In this document: one piece after another, positions 46,713-57,660 of the stretch
Layout: each line of letters opens with the position of its first letter
Numbering within the stretch: position 1 is the stretch's first letter
Assembly (NCBI GenBank): GCA_026874595.1
Contig: CM049316.1
Location: forward strand, 62,481,176-62,545,175
Reading direction: 5' to 3'
Source of the DNA: Sipunculus nudus
Taxonomy: Eukaryota > Annelida > Sipuncula > Golfingiida > Sipunculidae
Length of the DNA: 64,000 bases
Made by a program: the position numbers and the translations under genes
The notes under the pieces: model-generated
Seen by the model: the letters and a program-made list of their open reading frames with translations, nothing else
The model's database searches: none
Told to the model about the DNA's origin: nothing

Positions 46713-47999
46713 TCGGCCAAAATAAAGTTTTGCGGATACTATGTTTTTGACCGGGTTCAGCTGCCACTGCGGCCATATTTGTTTTTGGAGAACTCATCTG
46801 AGACTACTAGACCAATTTTTTCTGAAACTTACACCAATTATCGGGTCACATGTGAACTGATGCCTAACCAATTTGCTTTGACCTCTGACCTTTCCTCTCT
46901 CCAGTGTGTCCATCTGTGAGTCTGTTTTGACACACAAACCTAAATATCTTCGGACTTGTTTGACCAATCAGGAAAAAAAATTTGTACAAATGTAGCCCTT
47001 GGATAGCTTTACATACACAAAAAATGGTAGTGCCACCTGCAACCATTTTTGCACAGCCTCCATCTGTTCATCTGCCTTGGGATGAAATCAATCATATCTC
47101 TGCAGTGAATGGACATATTCACCTTAAATTTTGCATGTGTATTCATCCTGGATACTTTTCTTGATTTTATGACAGGTGGTGCCACGTACATTCACATTCA
47201 CGCTGCAGACATCCATGTTTATATCTCTGGCCTGGTTTGATGTATCTTCCTGAAAATTTGCATGTGTTAAGATCTCACATAGCTCTTCATCATACAAGAA
47301 ACTGGTGGCCCACCTGCAACCATTTTTGCACAGCGTCCATCTATTCCTTTGACTTGGGCTAAAATCACTCATTTCTCGGCAGTTTGACTAATATATCTAA
47401 AATTTGGCATGTGTACACATCTTGGATAGCTTTCTCGATTTTGAGGCACGCAGAACTGCTTTCACATTCAGGCTGCAGACATCCAGGCTTATATCTCAGG
47501 ACTGGTTTGACGTATCCTCCTGAAATTTTGCTTGTGTATAGATCTCACATAGCTCTTTATCATACGCAAAACTGGTGGCACCACCTGCAACCATTTTTGC
47601 ACAGCGTGTGTCTGTTTGTCTGCCATGGGATAAAATCACTCATGTCTTGGCAGTGGTTTGATTCATCTGCCTAAAATTTTGGATATATATGCATCTTGAA
47701 TAGCTTTCTCGATTTTGTGGCAGGTGGCACCACCTATTTTTCAGTTTAGGCTGCAGACATCCAGGCTTATATTTCAGGACTGGTTTGAATTATATGCCTA
47801 AATATTTGCATATGTATACAATTTGGATAGCTTTCTGGATTTTGTGGCACCTTCATACACATTTCAGCAGCAGACATCCATGCCAATATGCAACACACCT
47901 CTCTCTGTTTCCCCTTGCCACTAAATCCGCTTCACTTTACCCGTCCCACTCTTGTTTCTGCTGATACACGTAGTCGCTTGTCTACTACCTGTATTTTAG
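46713..47999 (+). mobile_element. Family B Helitron, copy 2
   Basis: TC after A 46,712, with CAAAA-TAAAG-TTTTG and GATACTATGTTTTTGAC. It ends TTAG (47,996-47,999) before T, a one-base change from CTAG. The subterminal GTAGTCGCTTGTCTACTAC stem is kept. Internal units (TTTTTGCACAGCGTCC, TCTGCAGTGAATGG, GGTGGTGCCACG) are more diverged than in copy 1. No coding capacity. Confidence 0.8.
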
Positions 48000-48041
48000 T
48001 TATATATCATGGTAAGTATTCCTAGCCAGAAGATTATGCAG

Positions 48042-50673
48042 TTTTTTAGCTCAGCTGACTATAAGTCATCTGAGCTATAGTCGTGGTCCATTGTCCGTCG
48101 TCCGTCCGTCTGTCCGTCCGTCCGTCCGTCCGTCCGTCCGTCCGTCCGTAGATGTGGCACGTTTTGAAACCGTAAGACCTAGGAATCCAAAATTCAGCAT
48201 AATGTTAAATGTCCCCAAGATCTCCTACCAAGCCGAAAACTGGGTCTTTGCGACTTCATTCCTTTGAGAAATTAAGGAAAAACCTCAATTTTTTATTAAA
48301 AACCTATTTTCTCACTTCAGGACTGCCTAATATCAAAACCACTCATCTGTTTTTCGTCATATTTCCTATAAATAATCCTCTATATAATTCCTATGTATAT
48401 GCCAGAAATTAGGTCTGTATTATATAATTTAAAAAAGTTATGGGCCCAAACATAATGCATTTTGTAAATAATCAGGAAAGAAATTTTATCACTTAACACA
48501 AAACTTGTTAAAGCTAAGCTCTTTTTTTCCAGTAATATTTCTTTTATTAATCAAAATTAAATTGTATACCCAAAATTAGATCAAAATCTTTTAAATTTTT
48601 TAAAATATTAGCAAAAATAAAAAATTGGTACTATAAATTTTGCCCAACTTTGACCATGGCACGTTTTTTTCCTGTAACTGCGGTGGATTTAATTTTCACA
48701 GCATGTTTTAGTAAGCATTTCAACTGTTAACATTAAAAATTTGAAACCAGTTGATCAAAAACTGTAGATTTTATTTAAGTTTTCAAGCACCATGTCACAT
48801 ATTGCTAGTGTTATGCAGTTTGCTAGAGCTCAACTCCCGAGCTTCAGCTCTAAGTTCCTTAAATTTGGCATACAGTTAGATTTATCCAAAATCCCCTACC
48901 ATGCCAAGAATTTGGTCACTAGGACTTAATTCCTTTGAGATATCAATGAAAAACTTCATTTTTCCATTAAAAATCCATTGTTACACTTTAAGACTGCCTA
49001 ATATCACAACCACTGATCTGACTTTGATCATATATAATATACATATTTTTCTATACATTCGCTATGCACATGCCAGAAATGATGTCAGTATTGTGTATTT
49101 TTTTTAAGTTATGGGCCCAAACATAATGCACTTTGTAAAAAATCAAGAAATATATTTACTCCCTTAACAAGGGCATTGCTGAAGCTAGAGATTTTTTTGT
49201 CAGGGATGTAACATTAGTTAATCAAGATTCAATTGAATACCCAAAATTAGTTCTGAATTTTTCAAATTTTATAAGTTATTAGTATAAATATAAAATTAGT
49301 ACCTTAAATTTTGCCCAACTGTGACCATGGCATGTTTGTTTCCCGTGAGCACTGTTGATATAATTTTTATATCATGCACACATAAGGATTTCATCTTTGT
49401 AGTTTAGAAAGCTGAAAGAAATTGGCCAAATATTGTAGCTTTTATTAATGTTTTTTATGAGACCCTGGTAGACTTTGGCTCTCTCCAGCCCCTCTTGAGT
49501 CACCTGTATGTTGACCTTGTTGACCTTTCATCAAATTATGCACGCTTGAGGCGAGAATCCAGGCAGCTTATGGCCAGCCACAGTTGATCCAGGTGTCCAA
49601 CCCAACTCATCTAGTAGTTTTAACCAACAACATAACAATAAACAATAAATTAATAAATTTTTATTGGTTTTTAATAACAAATTAAAGAAAAATAGAAAAG
49701 GAATTTGTTAGTTTATAATAACAGGAAATTAACTTGCAGTTACTGATGATATAAGAATCTTGTATCGATGGGTAGAATGTCACATATTCCAAATAACACC
49801 ATGCCGTCACCTATGGCATTTTTCAGTTCATTTTTAATGATAAAGAAGTAAATCATATTATTCATTACTAATCATTAGGGATTATATGAAGGAAATTAAT
49901 GATAGACAAAGATGCAGTTGATAATATTAATCTAGATTCCTACTGTGTCTAGTGTGTACATTGATGTGAAATTAGTCCAAAATGAATTTTTTACAGTTAT
50001 TTTTTAATATAAATAAAAGCCATAAAACCAGGTACTTATTATCATTATTTAAATGTGTGAATTTTGAATATTCTGGATTCTCAACATCATTGTTTGGTGA
50101 AAACTGAATAAATACCAGACATGGTGCAAATACTTTGTAATTGTATTTAAATACGAATATGATTATGTACTCCATTATAAAATTTCTTGCATAAAGAATG
50201 GGAATTCAGGTAAAAATGAAAGTATATGAATACTTGTGCAAATACTTTCAAAATGTATTCATGAATGCATTCATGAATATATTCTTTAATATATTTTAAT
50301 AATCATATCAGTTATATTTCATTTTAAAAAATCAAAAGATTCTCTTATTATTTTTAATAAAAATTATATTTGGGACAATATTTGTAATTTTTTTAATAAA
50401 TAGTTAAACTCTTAAATTATATGTTCTGCTTATAAGTTATATGGCCAAGTCAAAATTTGTGTGACAGTAGTACTCCATTTGTTAATAAAATAAAAGAAAT
50501 CAATCCTCTTCCCTGTCTCTAAAGGTACTATCAAAATCATACATAAGCTAAACAACAACAACTCATAATACAGCTTATATTTATTACCACACAAAACCAG
50601 CATGTGCCTCATTTCTAAATCATATTTTTTGATCATATATAACAGCTGAGCGTCGTGACCCATAGGTCCCTTG
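48042..50673 (+). mobile_element. Family D Helentron-like element, copy 2
   Basis: Starts TTTTTTAGCTCAGCTGAC. GCTCAGCT (48,049-48,056) is inverted as AGCTGAGC (50,644-50,651). The 3' palindrome GACCCATAGGTC has one mismatch and is followed by CCTTG|TTT. A GTCC microsatellite, expanded relative to copy 1, lies at 48,093-48,149. It has the same two diverged units as copy 1 and serves as the empty-site reference for the MITE in copy 1. It sits 42 bp after Helitron B copy 2. Confidence 0.7.
48093..48149 (+). repeat. (GTCC)n microsatellite
   Basis: About fourteen GTCC units near the 5' end of family D copy 2; only a few units are present at the same place in copy 1 (27,692-27,715). Confidence 0.9.
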
Positions 50674-50918
50674 TTTCATAATACCAATGCAAGGCCCTCC
50701 AACAGGTGTCAGCATGAGTTGCAGTCCTGCCTTAGTATAGACAGATATAAAAAATTAACAAAAGAAAAGTCCAGACCTTGTGTCTAGATATTTAACAATT
50801 ATAAATAAAGTTTTAACGTTTACCAGATCTTATTTGCTGCAAATTTGTAAAAACTGAAAGTGTCTGAAAAAAATCCTGTTCAAATATGCCAGAATAATAA
50901 GATATGCAAAAAATTAGC

Positions 50919-51560
50919 CATCTGAAAAACTCTATCGGATTTTGCTTATTTTTTGGCTTATTGCATTTTCTTAGATTTTATAGAGAAAAAGCTAAAAAAA
51001 AACTTTAAAAATCTTCACCTCCGAAACAGTCCAGCCAGATTGTTCAATATTTCACAGAAATAATTTCTTATACCTTCTCTCTCAAGTTTGTTTGAATAGT
51101 TCAAGGTCGGTGAATTTTGTCCGAGTTACAGGAAGTTGAACATAGTCATCTTTCCAAAAAAGCATACTAAAATGACAATCCCAGAAATGGCTGGAGCTAT
51201 CATCACCAAATTTTATGCTAGTGTTGGTCACATGAGTCCTATATGAAATTCAGTAACTGGTGGCACGACCTGCAATGACTTTTTTTGTAGGGGGGTTATC
51301 AGTCATCCTAACATTAACCCATTATTTCTCAGGAATAGCAGGAGCCAACATCCCCAGATTTTATGCGGTAATCTATCACATATCAAATGTTGTGGGATTC
51401 AGCTTATATTTTTGCCATCTGCATTTACTTAGATTTTATAGGGAAAAAGCTGTAAAACTTTTTAAAAGTCTTCTTCTTGTAAACAGTCTGGCCAAATTGT
51501 ACAATATGTTACAGAAATTATCCCAGAGACGAGCCATCTGAAGTTTGTTCAAATGGTTTG
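50919..51560 (+). repeat. Family C internal fragment, two tandem units
   Basis: Matches family C copy 1 from about 9763 onward (GAAAAACTCTATYGGATTTT, TTAGATTTTATAGRGAAAAA, GAGTTACAGGAAGTTGAAC, TCACCAAATTTTATGC). A second, diverged unit starts near 51,330. It has neither end of the element. The 93-codon frame at 51,260-51,541 is a by-product. Confidence 0.65.
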
Positions 51561-51802
51561 CGTTTGATGAGTTACATGAATTTGTCATGCCCCTCTCTCC
51601 AGGTAACTGTCCATTTGTGATACTTCTAATACATATTATGTCATGTGTTGTATTGTGAGTGAAGACTGAAGTAATGGACAACCATAGTATCACAAGATAA
51701 TGTATCAATACAGCCTTAATGCTGAATAAAGACTAACAAACATGCATACCCAAACACACAGAGAACTTACCTAATTAATGGGACATAATCAGGAGCAATA
51801 TT

Positions 51803-52144
51803 ATGCCTATTCTTTCACACTATCGTTCAGTTTTGCTTTATACAAAACCAGTCCCAGTACCTCGTGTATGGCTGTTTAACATTTTGTTTTGGCTCTGCCT
51901 GTTGGTAAACACAGTCCAAATGTACCTGTTTACCATTACAAGGCTGCGTGACTGGAGGTCTGATTGTAAGCCGCAACACGCTGTGTTTCAGCCAGCAGGA
52001 ACATGTATTTCATTTTTTGGGCCAAGTCATTCAGGGCATCTCAGATTGACATGTGTTGAAGCCGGACGATACGTGCACTGTGTTTATTTTGACACCTGTG
52101 ATCATGGCTGGTCCACTGTTTTTAACACTCTTGTACAGGAGTAA
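51803..52144 (+). CDS. Unassigned ORF, 113 codons, possible exon
   Basis: Open frame outside any repeat I can define, of more balanced composition than its flanks. A hydrophobic segment, LFNILFWLCLLVNTVQMYLF, is near residues 24-43. Two internal acceptor-like sites precede open sequence (CGTTCAG at about 51,829 and GTGTTTCAG at about 51,989), and a donor-like GTAAGC lies at 52,140, so it may be an exon rather than a whole gene. No family motif was recognised. It could be a chance frame. Confidence 0.2.
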   Translation: MPILSHYRSVLLYTKPVPVPRVWLFNILFWLCLLVNTVQMYLFTITRLRDWRSDCKPQHAVFQPAGTCISFFGPSHSGHLRLTCVEAGRYVHCVYFDTCDHGWSTVFNTLVQE

Positions 52145-53602
52145 GCAAACAGTTTAAGGGCAATAATTTGGCAGGTACAAATTTATTTGAAAGGGAAGAA
52201 GCTATTTTAGTGTTAACTCAACATGCTTTATAGATGAATCTATTTTTGTGTTATTTCTTATCTTAACATGCTTTATAGGTATTGGGCCCTTTTAAAACAA
52301 TACCCCTGCTGGGATTAAATATTGTTTTAGATCTTTACAAAGAGACAGATAAATGAATGGGCACACTGACTTGCACTTTTCAGCACAGATGCAGAGTCAT
52401 TTTAAGTCATCCCATTGATCAGTAATGAGAAAAGATTTATTGCAGGCTTAAACCTGTAATCCTGTTTTCCTGGTTAGGCAAATACCCTATTTTTGATAAA
52501 AATGATTAATATGAATTTTGTTTTTCCCAGCAAAGCATGGCCAGACATAGTGATCACAAATGTGTCTGCCTGTTGGAGTGGTATGAATTATACTAACATG
52601 TCCCTTTAGTCATTTGAATCTTAAAGCTTATGTATTGCAATAAATCATCACTGGTAGATCTAATTTATCCCTAAATTGGAGTATGCATAAAACATGAAAT
52701 ATTCATTCCAGCTGGAATTTCGATGTATCAGTTGTCAATGATTATGCTTTGCATGGGCACATGGGTGTGTTACTTTTTGTAAGCCAAATGATATTTACTT
52801 TTTAACACAGCTGACATAGTCATGCTGATCGAGCTATAGGATTGTACGACAATTTTGTGGGGTACATTGCTTGTACATTAGCAGGACATGGATAGTGACT
52901 GTTAGACATATATGATTCTTGCACAAATTCCTACCAGGTTTTTAAGAAATCTTAGAAATCTAAAATTTATTTACAGTGATCAATGTAGTGTAAAATGCAA
53001 AATCATGAAGTTAAGCATCTTGAAAGTCAAATTTGTATGAGTGTATGAGGCTGTTGAATGAAAATTTACTAAGAGATCACAAAATTGAAAATTTATGCCT
53101 GTTTACATGTATGTATCCCTGGCAGCATGTGAAATATTTGAACAAAATTTGCTGAGCCAGCCATGTCTATATAGTATGTCATTAATATATATTATATATT
53201 TCTCTATTAATCAATTAACATTCAAGTTGATATTCATATAAATTCATATAAAAGCTCCAATTTCTCAATAACTAATTCATGGAATATCTTGAAAATTGAT
53301 GTGCTTAATTATTAAGCTTGGAAAGCTTTATGTATTTTATGGTACTTCAGGCTCCAGCTATATTTTTGTGTATGTTATAAGAAAGTATGTAGTCTGCATG
53401 ACATTAGCACAGAATTATTAGTTAGTTGTGTAGATGAATTAAGTGAAGCTTTTACAATTTAGTCTCATGTAGCCTCAGATTACATAGCAAATTATGAATG
53501 TTCTATGATTTGACATTTAAATGGGTTTTCATTTAAAATATATTCTAATTGGGTACTAATATAAAAAAAATAAAATGTTAGGGCACCAGAGGGACCGTAT
53601 AA
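52145..53602. other. AT-rich non-coding stretch
   Basis: Nothing recognised. Confidence 0.5.
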
Positions 53603-53930
53603 GGCCAAAATAAAAAAAAGGGAGGGTTCTCAGGCACTTTTTTTCAGAAACCAATGCGAGCAGGCGTTTTTTTTTATTTTTATTTTTTTTGTATGTTTTG
53701 ATAAAAATATCAAATGATAAGGGAAAAGCATGATAATATCAGATTTATTTTGCTAAACTAGTAAAAGCACTACAAAACAAAGGAAAGTGTATGATTTTAT
53801 CTTCTTGAAAGAAATGTCCAAGCGGCTGCAGCTCAAAAATGGTAAGCTTCTATTGAAAATCAGTTTTAATGCGGATGTTTGAAATTGATGCGGGCGGTGC
53901 CTGAGAACCATACCTTTTATTTTTTTGCCT
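53603..53930. mobile_element. Short MITE with GGTTCTCAGGCAC inverted repeats
   Basis: GGCCAAAATAAAAAAAAGGG followed by GGTTCTCAGGCAC at the left is inverted at the right as GTGCCTGAGAACC followed by TTTTATTTTTTTGCC. Diverged flanking positions make the exact ends uncertain. Non-coding. Confidence 0.6.
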
Positions 53931-54205
53931 AATCCATTACTATTTAGAAGTATAGGGACTGTTTACTGGTTAATTACTTTATAGATGTAGGGATGGTATA
54001 ATCCATTACTTTATAGAAGTAGGGACTGTTTACTGGTTACTTTATAGAAATAGCCAGGGAATGTGAACCAGTTACTTTATAGAAACAGGGACTGTATTAC
54101 CTATCATTTTATAGAATATATATAGTCACCATAAAATCCATTACTTGAGAGAAGTAGGGACTGCTTATCCATTACTTAGTGGAAGTGGAGATTGTATAAT
54201 CCCTA
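53931..54205 (+). repeat. Degenerate minisatellite ATTACTTTATAGAAGTAGGG
   Basis: About six irregular units of roughly 35-60 bp built on CCATTACTTTATAGAA, GTAGGGACTG and TTTACTGGTT. It starts at the boundary of the preceding MITE. Confidence 0.75.
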
Positions 54206-55860
54206 TTTTTGTCCCAAGTTAAAAAATGCTTGTATTAATCAAGCATATTTAAAAGCAAAGCTACAAAAAAAAATCAGCATCGTATTAACAGCCCGTGCAG
54301 CAGAATATTGCACAGAATATATAAAGACCTAGGTTCTCTTGTCTTAGAAAAGCAGATGTTTTATTAATGGTCCAGGGACATAGAAGCTGTTAGAAATAAT
54401 GAAAGGGAAATTGACATTTCTTGCCAGAACCCCAAAAAAATGAACCGATTGTCATTCCTTGGTAATTAACTACAGCCAGGATGTTGAGAAATAGGTAAGA
54501 ATTTTAAAGGTCACCTTAGCGAAAAGAAAATGGGTTTATTATTAGATTGAGGTGATGTATATGTCAAAGCTAATATTATCATAATATTTAACAACTTCAG
54601 CAATTAGCATAAGCGTTTTCACAGTATTGTGTATTATTTTTACCCCTTTCAAAGTTATGGTATTCCAATGGTTATGATATCGGAATGAGTTAGAAGTTGT
54701 GCTAAAATTTTATCAGTTAACCCGAACCTGGATGGTGTTTAAGGCATTATACACCCTATTTGTCACAAATGGATGTTTGCCTTTGTCCAAAAATGACTAC
54801 GTGGTTATCACAAATTAACTTGTTATGGTCCCAAACTTGTCCTTTTTGGTATATTTAAATGTTTACTTTGTTTTTTTGTCACTGAGAACTGTGCCTTCCC
54901 CTTTTGTGTCACAAATTGTAATTTTTGTGCTTTAAATGTTCCCATTTACTTAATGCCTTGATCTACAGACAAGGAGTATATACTTCTTATAACATACCCA
55001 TTATTTAAGGGAAAAAAATGGCTGCTTTCCATGAAACACCAGCATCAGTTTTGATCCCCTGCTTCAAGATTTTGATTTCAGTTTTTAGTAAAAAATGACC
55101 AATTTTGAGCTCCAGCCACTTTGACATTTCTTTAAAGAAAATAAAGTAATAACATTTCCTTTTGTTAAGTTGTGCCTCGACCTCTTTAGGAAAACAATTC
55201 TGTTATTAACATGTTGGCCCCTTATGATATGAAATTTCTATTGATAAAATCAAGATTGCCTTCCTGCACTGGCTTTTGAAAAAAGTACCTTAGAAAACTA
55301 CTCTCTTTTGTCTAATATGAACCAAAAGTTAAATTAAAATGTACCTCAGACGTGCCCAAAACATGTAAAGTATTTTACTCTGAAATCCAGTAATCTTCCT
55401 ACAGTTTATTCCAACCCCCTTTTTGTCTTACCTTTATGATATGCTGAAACAGCTAATAATGACACAGATTTGGAGCAAGTCTATTTTAGTCTGGGTCCAG
55501 TGGATTGATAGATCCATGACAAGGATCAATAACCCATGTCTTTGGCAGAGACAGTTTATATTTGTTAATTTACAATAAAGCTAAAAATTGCATCAGTTAA
55601 ATCCCATATGAAAGTGTTTACATTATCGGAAACCCACTGTAGGACTGGAGTATATTGTGCTTGATTGATCATATGACAGATACAATAGTGTTCATGGTAC
55701 AGAATCGGTAATCACGGAGGAGATGGGATATTGGCAAGGCCCACCTCAAGGGTATGATGTAGAAAGTGCCGTCACAACCCCAAGTGCGTCAGAGGCAGCC
55801 AGCAAAGAGGGAATTCATTATTGGAAAAACATCACATGACTCAAGGGCTGAGTGACCCAG
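54206..55860. other. AT-rich non-coding stretch
   Basis: No supported feature. Confidence 0.45.
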
Positions 55861-56218
55861 GCTTCATAGCAGCGGATCAATATATTCGTATCAGAACTTG
55901 TGGGTGCTGTGCTTGGGCTGTGCTGTTGCCATGTTTGCTGTCTAAGTCACTCAGACGTGGGTGGTAATTATACCCTTTTTTCCTGGGAATTAAACCCTCC
56001 AGCCTTGCATCTATATAATACTCCAACTCATCCCAGCTTTGGGAAATATACTACACTGGAAATACTTGGTTCGGTTATGCTAAAGTTCAAGGAGAGAATA
56101 GCACCATAGCTTGTGATTGGCTGAGCTCTCTGGGAGTGTCTATAGGGTCACCCTAAATTTGGATTATTCACCCAGAAGTCTCCCTGAGCAGACAGTCGTT
56201 CCTCAAGTACCTGCCCGC
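55861..56218 (+). other. Possible first exon with a GTAAGT donor, unassigned
   Basis: GC-richer stretch ending in GTAAGTATAG at 56,219, a good donor. It contains a 69-codon frame (55,900-56,109) that starts with several cysteines and has no family motif. It may be a non-coding 5' exon of a downstream gene; nothing joins it to a coding exon. Weak. Confidence 0.2.
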
Positions 56219-56429
56219 TGTAAGTATAGTATGTGTTATTTACCTATCTAAGATTAAGGCAGCCATAAAACTTGTAATTTAAGACCTCTTATGTGTGTTT
56301 ATCATTTGAAACTCAGAGATGTTGCAAGGATAGAGGACTAGAGGCTTGCTCTTGTTACAGAAAACTTATAGAGACAGCATAATGTAAGATTTATATGTCT
56401 GCACCCTTACGAAAATGGAAAGTACTCAC

Positions 56430-56740
56430 ATATATGTGCCTTATATGTCTCTTATAAGGGCCTTATATGTCCCTTATAAGGGACATATATTTCCCATATA
56501 AATGCTATGTATGTGAGTTATATGTATATTGCAGCTATATGTTTAGTCAGGCATTGTTATATGTGAGTTATAAGGGAGTTGTATGTTTGTTATATGTCAG
56601 TTATAAGGGAGTTGCACATGAGGCCATTCTGTACATTTCATTTATATGTGACTTGTATGGGAGATATAAGGGAGGTGAACGTGAAGGGGTTCTGTATATG
56701 TCAGTTATATGTCAGTTATAAGTTTATATACTGTCAGCTC
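56430..56740 (+). repeat. TATATG/TTATAAGG minisatellite, copy 1
   Basis: Irregular repeats of CTTATATGTC, CTTATAAGGG, GTTATATGTC and GTTATAAGGGAG. The left edge reads CACCCTTACGAAAATGGAAA, resembling the complement of the right edge of the array at 60.2-60.6 kb. Confidence 0.75.
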
Positions 56741-57408
56741 ACTGTTCTACAAGATAGGACTTAGACATTTTCCAAGGGAACACAAATGCTGCAGAAACTT
56801 CTAAGTCCCAGCTCCATTATGGTTTTAAGAAAATGAATTATAATTGAATAATAAATACTGAAGAAGTATGTTAAAATGGGTATCAAAATAACCAGCTTCC
56901 TCAGAACTTTATGTATATTAGAAAAATAATACTATAAATAATTTTTTTTTCATCTGACTTATTCATTAAGAAGCGTAAAATATAGTAATCTGCATGCAGT
57001 AAAACATCATTTACACAAAACACAATACAAAAAAATAATTTGACTATATTTCACATTGGTTATAATTTGCCCTTGATAATTATAAGAAAAAAATAATTCT
57101 TTTGGAATGTAGTGTATATACAAGTACTTCAGCATCTAATTGCAATTGATAACTACTTCATAAATACAGAACAAAGTGTACTGATGTAGTGTGCCACTGA
57201 CCAATTATGGGAATACATAGGCATTAACCTAATATCATATTGGTTTTAGAAACAGCTCATCACCCACACATTTTAGCAATAAAATATTGCCACTGAAAAT
57301 CAACAGCATTGATAAAAGCAGAGGTACTTAAAAAGAATAAGTATCTGCATTCTTATTGTGACAATAACCAGCATTATAATCAGTAAATTTCACAAGTATA
57401 TGTAACTA

Positions 57409-57424
57409 CCCCCCCCCCCCCCCC
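57409..57424 (+). repeat. C-run
   Basis: Sixteen consecutive C bases about 250 bp upstream of the small gene's ATG. Confidence 0.95.
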
Positions 57425-57500
57425 AAGCAGACAAGCTTGCTGTACAAGCATTCTCTGCAATGGGCCATTGACCTTACTGTACCCTGCCCTGGAATAGTGG

Positions 57501-57508
57501 TGACGTCA
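57501..57508. promoter_or_regulatory. CRE palindrome TGACGTCA
   Basis: Full consensus cAMP-response element, bound by CREB/ATF family factors, 153 bp upstream of the ATG of the small three-exon gene. CREs are usually effective close to the start site, which fits. No TATA box is visible between it and the ATG. Confidence 0.5.
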
Positions 57509-57660
57509 CATGAATACTGTACAGGCTGTGCACAACAAAGGCATGCAGAGTCAGTTTACATCTGAATGATAACATCCGGTAACCGTTAAGGGAGTACACA
57601 CTTTGAAGAGAAGTTCTTTGTCAAGCTGCTCAAGCAGAAGGGGAATGTATAGCTGAAAAA

